DNA of 64,000 bases from Siphonodentalium dalli (lineage: Eukaryota > Mollusca > Scaphopoda > Gadilida > Siphonodentaliidae): contig CP136066.1 in the NCBI GenBank assembly GCA_032622095.1, positions 97,051,319-97,115,318 of the forward strand, given 5' to 3'. The position numbers and the translations under genes were made by a program. This document shows positions 46,801-58,800 of the stretch, piece by piece; the first letter of the stretch is position 1, and each line of letters starts with the position of its first letter. Under the pieces are notes generated by a model. It had not been told where the DNA came from and did no database searches. It was given only the letters and a program-made list of their open reading frames with translations.

Positions 46801-49800
46801 CCCAGAAGGGATACCTTGCGCCATCGACTCGTCGGGGACCAGTCAGCAGAGCTCGAACAGTTGGGGCGCGGTGGCCCTTGGTCTGCTTTTCATTATCTAC
46901 CTGCCGTCGGTCTCCGCTGGTTTTGGGCTTGTGCCACAATCCTGATGCATCGTTAGTACGATTTTTGTTTTTGTGGATTTCCACCTTAATAACATTGGAA
47001 TTTCGGTTCCTGGCTGCCTTTCTGTCATGGATTCAGTAGCCTGTGATTGGTCAGTTGGGTTTAACTGTGTTGGTGGGCATTTCCACCCGTTACCCGTACC
47101 TTTCCCGACAAGTACTCGGCTGATACATTATTAGCCCTAAGTTCCGATGCGAATGTCGTCTCCGTTTCCATGTCTTCTGAAGCTATTTACTTTACTTGCA
47201 GGGGTCTTAAACTCTTAAGTGACCACTTTTTGTTCGTTTGAGCTTGCTGACAGGTATTAGTTTTAGGATGTAATATTACATTGGCTTATGGTCCTATTGT
47301 GCATGTGTATATGTATATACATATATATCTATATGTTTGTGCATGTATATGTATATATTGTAGGTTATCAGGTCAATCCAGTTCTTTGATTCAGATGCAT
47401 AGCGGTGTTTTTGTTTCCTCGTGGCCTCCACCTGTTAGAAAATTCTATTCTTTACCATATAGTTCAGTGGGCAAGATACCTTTGACGGAGATACAATATT
47501 TTCCAAAATAAGTAAAATATATATCTCCTAGAAGTATCTTGCCCACTGAACGCTGAGCTCCCTCCCAGGGTTTCGCACCCACCCCGCTCACGAGGAATGT
47601 CCTACTGGGGATAAAGGGATAAAAAAAAATATGGCGAATACTTCACTACGTGTCAGAAATCACGTGATTACACGTGTCATGAACATGACAGAGGATATGT
47701 ACCATAGAATTTTCGTACCGTTTTTTCAACTCTGAGAGTTAACCCCTCCTACTTGGGATATATACCATATAGTTCATGGGCAAGATACTTCTAGGAGATA
47801 TATATTTTACTTATTTTGGAAAATATTGTTTCAGAACCTTTTCTTGCCATGGCTACCACATTGTTACTTGTCTCAGAGCAGTTGCAATAATTAAAACTTT
47901 TTTTTTGGTACATTATTACCTCCTTTATTTGTACTCGCCGACCAGTGACCCGGCTACTGCACTTGCAGGCACTGCTCTAGTAGGATCCGTTCCTGTGCTT
48001 CTCCCAGGTATGACAAAGCTGCCTTGTGGGGTGATGCTTAAGTGCATGCATTCTTGCTCAGGGGTCGAACCCTGGCTTGAGATTTCAATCGTGTACCACC
48101 TGAACTTACACTTCATTTGTAGCGTCAGTACACCCCCGGCGGAATGAGAACTCGCCTCACTGCATTGTCCTTGATGACAATTAATACACGCTAACCGCAG
48201 AGGTCCCCATGATCAGGTCATGTCACCCCATTCCCATCTTTTCCCCGAACAGACCAGGAGTCCAGTCCAGCTTTGCCTTCTCACCTGATCAGAATTGGAT
48301 GCCTTCGAATCTGTTCTCTTGGGTGAGGATCACCATAGCCCATTTATTCAGCGATAGCGCCGCTTTTCCGAGAATAACCTTACATTTGTGATTCTAATTC
48401 TCATCAGATTTTACGTCGGGGCTTGCGTGATTCAGTCCCTCTCATCAGCCGAGGTCTCGGTCAGTCCTCCTCTCCTCTGTTCAGGTATGGTATTCAGTCC
48501 CGGGAGTTCCACTAGTACCATCTCCAACAAACCGGATCATGCCATCCTGACTCGTTCTCAGGGTTGGGGGTGGGCATTCTCCACCTTCTCATATCAGGGC
48601 CATGTAAGGTTCTGCAGATCTCAGGTCCAACTAGACCAACGATCCAATAGACACCACAGTGGTTGGTTTTCTTCAACATCTCCACTGTCGCATGTCGACC
48701 AAGTTTACGCAGCTGTGTCGCAACGTCGGCAGTGTACCGTCACACTATTTAAGTTAACATTAGTTCCGGCCTGGAATTTTGAGGCCTGGAGGTTATCTCA
48801 ACATGACACTGCCGCTAATGAAAATACTGGTTGCGCCAGTTTTATGGTGGTCTCGAGATAACTGATTATCACCTTGTTTTGCGACATTCAAGATTATTCA
48901 GGTATTTCATTGAGTTGCCAGATGCCCATATATGTGGTTTATAATGCCAGTTGTTGTGCTTCTAACAGCTTCTGTAACGCTTCTGTTACCCATGGTATGG
49001 GTTCACTAAGCGCACACCAGAACACAATATTATCCGTTCCACATAATTTTATAACGCCTGCAGAGCTGTTAGTTACATCACCGGTAGCCAGAATGTTCCG
49101 TCATTTCCATTAGCTGTATCCATTAATCCTCTGGGTTGACACTACATTTCAATTTCCAGTTACTTGGCTTGTGGTACCAGAGGTGGACTCTGTCTTGGTC
49201 ACACCTCTGGGTGTATGCTTTTCCTTTACCGCCATTATTCCCAGTGTCCGGGTCCCCATAAGCACAACTCCCTGTAAATGTTCTCATGGTGTATCCCTGG
49301 TGCCCCATTGGTCTGTGACAAACAGGCTTCTCCTCTCTCCCTGTGTCCCTCTGCAGTGCTCCAGATGCATATAATTTTTCGAACATCAAATGCTGAATCA
49401 CGTTAGGTCATCAAGCCCTGACAATTTCACCATTTCACTCGGATCGTTGCGAGAGTTGATTCAGTGTTTCTCTCCGAATCTTAAGGCCTGCTCAGGCTCC
49501 TCCCCTTTGACCCATTCCTCCCCGGGGGTGGGGGGCTAATAACCGTGTTTCTCATAGGTTTGCTACGGTCCCCTCTTTCATCCTCAGAATTGGAGGGGGT
49601 AGGTCTCTATATCCTATTTGGGCCATGCATGAATGAGTTAACTCCATTGCCTATGACCAATATTTATCTAAGACACCTCCACTCTGTGAACATTAGGACA
49701 CCTGAAGTACAGGTACATCTGTTTCTTTTTCGAAGCTCAGTTGCTTTTGGAGTTCTGAGCTACTGCGTGTGGGACACAAGGGTCTATATTTACACATGTC

Positions 49801-52800
49801 TACCAAAAACAATACTTTTCTTTACAGGATGAAAATCTATTCCGCTTCAGCAGTTGGGTTTCATAGGCTTAGTCTGAAGCATCTGCCTCGTGGCCTCTTC
49901 CTGTTCAAGAATTCTAATTATAACCATTAGTTCATTCAGTGTCCAAGATATCTTTGCCAGAGATATAATATTTTTTTACCGAAAATATGTATCTCCTAAT
50001 AAGTATCTTGGACACTGAACTCATAGGTCCCTCCCAGTTGGGATCAACATTCCCGCCCTGCGTACTTGGTTAAAATGTATCGAACACAGCAGGGGGAAAT
50101 TAAAAGACTGCAGACCTACCTGAAAGGGCTTTTTGTAACGAAAGGAATGTCACATGGTTTAGCGGAAGTCGAATCTGATTGGGTTTGACCGGGCGCATAC
50201 TTTTGGTACTTCGTACCGATTTTCGATTTTTCTTCTAGAATCTTGCAAGCAAGAAATATATAACCATTAGTTCATTCAGTGTCCAAGATACTTATTAGGA
50301 GATACATATTTTGTGTAAAAAAATATTATTTTTCAGACATAACACATTTATCGTTTGCGATATGTTTCTTCTTTGAATTAATCAAACCTATATAGAGATA
50401 TGTTGCTGTAGGCTTAAATTAGTCTTGAATTTAAATTGCATTATTGATTAATGAGACCTTCACAATGGGTCTTTGGCAATTACGAAAATCACATGTTTGC
50501 TCACCGACTGCAACTATGGTAATCCATGCGAAAACGCTGAAATTTTGTTCTTTCATTGCCCATTATACAACAATTACATAGCGCAGATGTGGACACGATT
50601 GGGTGAATTGAACATAGTAATTTTCTCAGTCTCAGACATACTACAGTAATGTCCTAAATAATCGACTCCTTAACCACAGCAGAAATATGGGTAATTTTTC
50701 AGGATTTAGTCAGAAATATGGCTTGTTGCCATTCATTGGAAAGCTCTCAGTGTTTCTTTCATTGCCCATTATACAACAATTACATAGCGCAGATGTGGAT
50801 ACGATTGGGTGAATTGAACCAGGCCTTAGCCTAGGGGTTCAGAACAGGGGGACTTGAAGTCTCCCTCCAGGAAATTTAGGGAGAATTCAGGAAATTTAGG
50901 GAGACTTCAGGGAGAAGTGGGGAGACTACCAAAATTTGACAATTTTCAAATATCGCTTTATTAAAAATTTATGACTTTATCTGAAATTAGCCTAATTAAT
51001 TAATGTTATTATACATTTAAACATTTTGGAAAAGTTTTGTGTAGCTATCATTTAATCAAGACAATTATCAAGTTACAGTAGTAGTTAATTTTTTTAACTA
51101 AATGGAAGAAGTATATTTCCTAGACTGCAGCTTGGAAGATGTATACGTTTGTACAGTCTGAATCATGATGCATGTAACCAGGTAACTTTGAAAATGTAAG
51201 TTTAATTTGGTCACGGCCACTTGACCAGGGGTGTGTTCTTCTCTACGTGTTTGTTGTTCGCACATGATACATTTTTAGATACATACTTTTTCAAATGCAA
51301 TTTGTTAAATATCAGCCCAATATGGTCAGTTATGTTTCTTGGATGGTTTGAATCACCCCATCTATAATAAAGTCCATTGCATTAAATTTCATGCCAAAAC
51401 CTGGAATAATATCGATTATAACAGTTGAATGTTTACATACATGGGTCAATATTGAAAAAAGGTGCAAAATGGTGTTACTTGGGTTGACATGAACACATGT
51501 CAGTTAGCACACTAATAACCTGGAATAATTGTATTTATTTGTGATGGTGGTATCATCAGGGGTTACTTAAAATTGTTATAAGTGAACTTATTGAGATTCC
51601 AAATTTATTCCAAGCTCAGTATTAGAGCCACATACCAGTTTTATTGATGTTACTGGTCATACCAACCTAATTTCATGAGAAATTCTCAAGATAAATATAT
51701 AGCAAATGATAGGTATTTATTATTTTTATTTATCACAAAACTCTGCTCTTCGTGAAATAAATCACAAAAACATGTGACAAGACATCATATTTCAGATTTT
51801 TAATTGTTTTGCACCGTTACTGATTTCTGTGTCGTTGGTGTTACCATATTGATAATCCTCCTTGATAAGAATCAGTATAGGATAAGATAACACCACTGGT
51901 TGGTAGAATATTTCAAGGTAATTGCTTGGAAAGTTAAAGTGGTGGCATCAACTGTTTATGTTTTTTAAAATTTATTACAGATTTTCAAAATGTCCTTGAG
52001 TATGTTAATTGCTTGTCATTGGTGTTACCGCAATATGGTAAAAATTCTGTTATAGAACAAAACAGATTTATGTGCATTTTATACATTAAATGATTCTTAG
52101 AAAAGAAATTGAGAAATGGCAAACAAAATTCCTTGACTTCTATCTGAAAATTTCATTTTACCTAAAAAATGTCATTGGTGTTACCGTCATTGGTCTTACC
52201 ACAAAAAGTAACACCAATTACATTATAAATAGAAATCATCATAATTTGTTCTTAAGTTGCCAATGAAATAGTCTCGAAGATATTTTCAGGGTTTTTGGAC
52301 CTCTATATACAAAACAAATCAGTTTTGTTAAAAATTGAAGTAGTGTTAAAGTTAAAATTATAAAGTGACAAGACAATTAATGTGTTAATGTCCGCCGGGA
52401 CGTGGCTTAATCTCTGTTAGGGAGGGGTGTTCACCTTGGAATTTCCCCCACCCCATTGAACTAAACCAAACTCACAAGTTTGTGTAGTTTCATTTGCATT
52501 TGCACCTCCTCCCCCACTTGGGTTCTTTGATGTTCCCCCAACTGTTAACTGTTCCCTCACAAGCCTGGACAGTAGCATATTCTAAATGGATCAGTAGTCT
52601 TGTGGACATTAGTCAGGGGAGGAACATAATCCACTGGGCTAGTATGAGACAATTTTGAGATCTGATCTAGGAAATTGCAATATCCTAACATAAAGTGGTC
52701 TAACGGCAGGTGAATTCACGTACACCCCATTGACCCCAATTTGTTTTTCTTAAATTAAAGTTGTTCACTGGCCACATGGTAGGGAGCAGGAGACACTCCG

Positions 52801-55800
52801 GGCCATGGATTGGCTGGTGGGAGAAAATATTGAAATCTGAACATGATGGAAATTGCAAAGTCCTAGCATATATAGACTGTCATCATTCTTTCCATTGTTT
52901 GAAATTTCCAACCTGACACCGCCCCTGAGGTTGGAAAATTTCCAACCGAATCACCGATGGCTATGTCAGTCCAAAATTTTGAGAAAAAAACTAGAAAAAT
53001 AGGTCTAAATACAGCTAATTCCCCACTAATAAATTGTTGGAAAATCAAACTCCGAGTACAATTTAAACCTATTGTTGGTGTGAAATTTCCAACTACAGGG
53101 GTAATATGTCAGGAATGAACTGTATAAATCTGATTATATTGCATTCATACTGCTTGATGCAACACATGTATCTAGTCAATAGCCAATTTTTAGTGTTCAC
53201 ACACCTGTGCCAGGCTGTGGTACTATTATTTCCCTTTTAAATATTATGTATCTTGTTATCTGTTTGAAATATTGGGCAATTCCAAGTTGGAGAGAAAAAA
53301 ATGTAATTTTTTTTTAAAAGAATCGTCCTTTTTTCTGACATTGTCCCTTTTGAAGACATTATATAAAAGGATAGAAAAATGTGAACTTTGTTATCTCCAA
53401 AACCATTCTGAATGGTACGTCCGTTACCTTGGATTCGCCCTATTGTGTTTTTTAAAGGAAGGGAGAATGATTTATAAAGGAAAATCCAAAAAATGTCATT
53501 GGTGTTACCCTCATGTCATTGGTGTTACCGTAATAAAATGCATCTCCTAAGAAAACCAGCGAGGATTGTTGCTCTCATTTTTCTGCCACAGGTAGAGACA
53601 AATAGACTTTATCTCCTACCTATAGTTTGATTGGGAAATTTTTCATGACCACATTATTTGCAAAAACAAACAAAGACCAAATTTATAAGATTTTATCATA
53701 TAACAGCGATAACAGACCATATCTTAACATGTAGATCATTCTCCATATGTCTCATATGTGGAAGTCAGTAGGTATGGCCTACCTGTTAACCCTTTACCCA
53801 ACAAACCGGCCATAACCAGCCAAATAAAGCTTCAACAGCCTAAAATATCTTCGGTCTGTCTCAATAGAACCATACAAATATGGATATCATTGGAACCGGC
53901 TCCTTGACCACATTGTGATAGTTACAGTTATGCCCTGTGCCAATGCATTCTCTTATATATGCGAGTCGACCATAGGTCGCCTCGCATATATAAGAGAATG
54001 CATTGGCCTAAAAAAAAATCTTTTTTTAACACTTTTTACCATTTTTTCTTACATTCTTTAACAATTTTATAATTTTTAATGTGTTAAGCCAATGCATTCT
54101 CTTATATATGCGAGGCGACCTATGGTCGACTCGCATATATAAGAGAATGCATTGGCACAGGGCCCTTCTGTTGGGTAAAGGGTTAAGCATGATGAGTTTT
54201 GGTCAGAATAACTTTTCTGTTTATAGAGCATTACACCCTTGGTTAATAGTAACACAAATGACAAACATTTGGCTCATGGTTGGTTACTTATGGTTGCCAT
54301 GGCAACCACGATGACAATTTAGCACTGCTGCACATGTTTCTCATACCTGCCAACCATGTATAATGATAATGAGTATTTAACTTTCTTCAGTATTCTAGTT
54401 TCAAAATTAGTTTTTTATTTACTCAAAATGCACACTTTTGAAATATTGACCCACATATCTTAAGTTTAGTGTTCTCCTTTTGTATATAGATTTTGATTAC
54501 AAAAATAACTCCCTGTTAAGCATTTAACTTTTTTGCATATATGGTACGTGCCACCTCAGCTGTGAACACGGTAACAAAGGCGACGTCAGTGCTGGAATTG
54601 TAGAGATACATTGTAAGTCACTAATGGTTTGCACTGCCATTTAAGATAATTAACATAATTAACATGCTACTTTTTTGCCGATGACCACTTTTTGGACCCA
54701 CCCACCCCCGACTCCCAATTTTTTTCCCATTTCATAAAGTTTTTTCCAGCCATGTTTTGACACCCACCCCCTTGTGGAACGCAAAACACAAATATACAGA
54801 GAAAACCAGGACCAAACCTCCTACATTGAGATGCAGTGAATCTAGTAATGAACAGCAGGACTGGTCTCTAGCAGTATATTCTTGACTGCAGTGGATTTTT
54901 AATTGTTTTTGTTAAATATCATATTTCCACAGCTCTGCAGTCAATTTATTTTCAAGCTTAGTATATGAATAGAGCATGGCTTGGAGTTGACTACGCGAAT
55001 GTAGTGGCCAGTGGGAAGGGTGTAGTTCATGAGCCGAAGGCGAGTGAACTTCACCATTCACACTGGCCACTACATTCGCGTAGTCAATGACAAGATATGC
55101 TCTAATCATTATATTATATCGAACATTTATAGACAAACTGACATTCTAATATACCATCGAACATTTTATTGCTAAACTGAAGTCATTGTATTGTGTCCAG
55201 GTTGCATACAATTTCCTTCTCGTCATAAAACCTACTAAGCAGCTTTATTGCTATTGTGAATAGCAGCTATGCCTGAGTGGGTAACCGGTCACTGACACAG
55301 CGCGCATGGTTAATCATAATTAATAGTCACTGTTTTAGTGACAAAATGTGTGTGGTAGTCCTTTTTAGAGAGCTTTTTAGTTTTTGTGTTTTGTTACTTT
55401 GTTATGGAAATTTTAGATATTATGTCTATAAACCAGGTAGGTGATATTGCTCTACACCAGATAGGTGATTTTGTTTTACACCAGATAGGTGATATTTTTT
55501 CACACTAGATAGGTGATTGTATTATATCAGATAGGTTAAATTATTATATTCTACGTGCCACCCAGACTCATTAGACATTACTAAAACATGTTTATCGCAC
55601 ATATAGCAATACACTAGAGCACCCAGGCGCACCAATGGGAAATCAAAGAAAGTTAATGTTACGATTGATTCCAGTTGATTCAGATTAGTCAGGATTGGTT
55701 AGGAATTTTATAACGTTCACAGTTTATCTTGTATGAATTCAGGAATCTTGTATGAGTTCAGAAAAGGCATTATTTCTATTGGACTGCTCAAGTGTAGCAT

Positions 55801-58800
55801 GTGAGAGTAAAGAATATAATAAAAAACAAACCTACACTTTTAGTAGAAACCTGTATTAACTCATTCATGACTATATGAGATTGTGAATTATTACCATTTT
55901 CTATCTCTTTTGTCACATATGAGATAATTGTGTTATCCACTCACAAGTCTAGGTATGTTACATGTTTTTTCTTTATACATCAGTGTATACATCAGTGTTT
56001 AATGTCCATGTTTGACCAGATTTGGCATTAAATTTATTTCTTTAAAGTTATCCTAATTTTGATGTTAATTACATAGAATACTGCATGGGCGATTCAGCTG
56101 CATTAACTCTTTCACTGCCAAACGCGCATAAATGCGAACTCCTATGTCACTGCCAATCGCGCATTTTTGCGAATTTGGTATGTAGTCTAATGTATGGGAT
56201 ATAACTCTATTCTTTCCGGCATGTTTGACAGTGTACAATGATTCTATCTGTAGTACTGTTGCGCGGCGAACAATTTAAAGCGACAACGTCATCAAGGTAA
56301 TGCTATTTCTGACATTATGGGAGTACAGTCAGAGCCGGAATATACCCCCAGTGCCACGCATCCTGTACATATATCCATGTATTTCAGGTATATATGGGTA
56401 ATACATTATATCTCAAGCAGTTTCTAATATAATGAGTAGAAACTTCACATGTATATAGACATATGTATACCCTGTCGAATGCCGCCGTGGACACGCCCAC
56501 CAAGGTCACGTGACATTGGCGGCCATCTTGGATTAGTGGCTATTTGCCGGTATATGTACAGTTTGTGTGGGTATGCATGGGTGTGTTGTTTGTTTTCTAA
56601 TTTTCTACCCAATTATACGATGTCCAACAGTAAGGTACACGGGAGTAACATATATGAACATATATATATTTGGAATTGTACCTATCAGGGAATATTCAAG
56701 CAACAAAAGCACGAACTCAACAAAGTGCGCCATTGTATCCCATTTTGCTACAAATAGGTGGCAACTTGCATAAATCCAAGATGGACGCCAAGGTCACGTG
56801 ACCTATTTTATGTCCAAAGTATGTTCATATATGTTACTCCCGTGTACCTTACTGTTGGACATCGTATAATTGGGTTGAAAATTAGAAAACAAACAACACA
56901 CCCATGCATACCCACACAAACTGTACATATACCGGCAAATAGCCACTAATCCAAGATGGCCGCCAATGTCACGTGACCTTGGTGGGAGTGTCCACGGCGG
57001 CATTCGACAGGATATACCTATGTCTATATACATGTGAAGTTTCAACTAATTATATTAGAAACTGCTTGAGATATAATGTATTACCCATATATACCTGAAA
57101 TACATGGATATATGTACAGGATGCGTGGCACTGGGGTGTACGTCTGTGGTGGCAGGTGGCAGCGAAAGAGTTAAGAATACTTTCCCTTGTCCTAAAGAGG
57201 CACAAACCAACATCCAATGGCCCTAGCGTGTTTAAGTGTTGCTGCAGTTCCTTATTATTGCTTTCTTAGTGTTACAAACTAGTAAAAATCCAATAAAAGG
57301 TGTGAAGGAAAAATAATAATTTTGTCACGAAAAAAATTGCTTCAGGCTTATTTTGACACCCACCACCCCCAGCATACGTGTCAGAATTCCCCCCCACTGA
57401 ATTAATTTGAAATTATTGGTTGCTCAATACCAATCGTTTCAGGAAAGTATCACAGAACAGGTTTTTGTGACATGGGGGGGGGGGGGGGGGGGGGGGGGGA
57501 TTAGTTCAGCATAAACTTGAAAATGTGGTTTGTTCATACATATTTATATTTAATAATCACTTAAAGACATATTATGGGACTTGTTTTGGTGCGTGAAACT
57601 TAGTTAGTATGCAGGTGCTATGCCAACATGAGGAATATAGTATTCTAATATCTTCGCCGAAAATCTCAAGCAAATCGACCGTAATGCTCCATAGAAACAT
57701 CGTCCGAACTACGGTCAATTGTAAATATTTACTTCTCTATTCGGGATCAAACTATCGGCGATAAACTAATGAAAATGATTTCACCATCGGGAGTCATTTC
57801 ATTTAATGAATATGTAAGAATGACAGTGTGTATTGTCAATTGTTATCAATATTTGTAAAAAATAACTACATTGAGCAAGATTATTCTCCATTTCTAGTTA
57901 ATCACCCTAATTGAGTGTTTCACATTCTTTAAAGAAGTAGAATATATTTGTAGCAATAACAGTAATATACAGGTTAGTTTCTGTCCAAGTCCTGTCAACA
58001 GTATCCGGAATCGCACTTTTATGCATGTGTTGGATTTGAAGTAGTACTCACGCTATGCAGAATTTAGATATTCTGAAGTGCAAATACTGTAACTTCTAAT
58101 TCGAAAAGAATATCTGAAATGAAGATGTCTCTATTTTTGTCCTTATTTCCACACAAAAGCCAGGTTTAGCCATATGTACGTGTAACTTGTAACAGGTGTT
58201 GACATTGCCAAAAAAACATACACTGTCATTCCGTTTAGAAGTTTTGTGCCCAACTTGTAGCATATGGAACTTGTAGTAAAGAGGAATAATGCAATCCTCT
58301 AATAACCGATTGAGCGACCAATGCTATGCAGGCAGTGGGAGAATGGGATTTGCCTGCATGGAGATATCTTATTTTATTGAACCCAACTAAACATATCAAT
58401 AGCCGCAGTGTTGATAGCTTGTCCTCAGCACCTCATTATTGTTTACTTGTTTTCCTGCATGTTGGGCCAATATCTATACCGCGTAGGTTTTTTCACCCTA
58501 AAATCATGTGACTTTTTCTGCCATTTGCATTTCCATAGTAATACCATAGTAATACCATAGTAATACCATAGTAATACCATAGTAACACATGTTACAAGTC
58601 ACTCAAATGACAAGTCACTCAAATGTGGCTAAACATGGCTAAAGTTTAAATTGCTCAGATAGTTTCTTTCGTCATTTCTATGTTGAATTGAATTTTTTCT
58701 TCACATTTACATGTAGTTGTTTTAAGTTTCTTGCTGTATTTATAATGTTTTAGTCACATTGACTCTTTTTTTTATTATTGTTTTCCTCTTTCAAACACTG

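Larger units (their letters stand above)
41160..50340. mobile_element. Composite of decayed retroelements with inverted repeats (DIRS-like, tentative)
   Basis: The outer inverted repeats are at 41160-41345 (TCTTGGATACTGAATGAACT, TTGCTTGCAAGATTATAGAA, ATCGGTACGAAGTACC) and 50190-50340 (the same words inverted). An inner inverted pair lies at 43205-43470 and 47640-47790 (GGTACGAAAATTCTATGGTA, CATATCCTCTGTCATGTTCA, CACGTGATTTCTGACACG). Blocks at 42640-43060 and 47831-48245 are direct repeats. GTCCAAGATACTTATTAGGA and GCAAGATACTTCTAGGAG words sit as small palindromes at 49940-50025 and 47470-47555. Inside is GC-richer decayed coding text. Inverted and internally repeated termini with DIRS-like RNase H fragments suggest DIRS-type retroelements; a nest of two related copies is likely. 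Confidence 0.5.

Noticed and set aside
47281-47370. Microsatellite-like TATATGTATATACATATA stretch as a regulatory element
   Set aside because: It is low-complexity alternating sequence with no further support.
48055-48090. tRNA or SINE B-box (GGGGTCGAACCCTGG)
   Set aside because: The T-arm-like word has no matching A box, acceptor stem or anticodon arm upstream, and the same place in the sister copy (about 42868) is changed to GGGGTCAGACCC.
56449-57045. Two similar ORFs on opposite strands ([20 protein letters not shown])
   Set aside because: They are the two arms of one foldback element read from each side, not independent genes.
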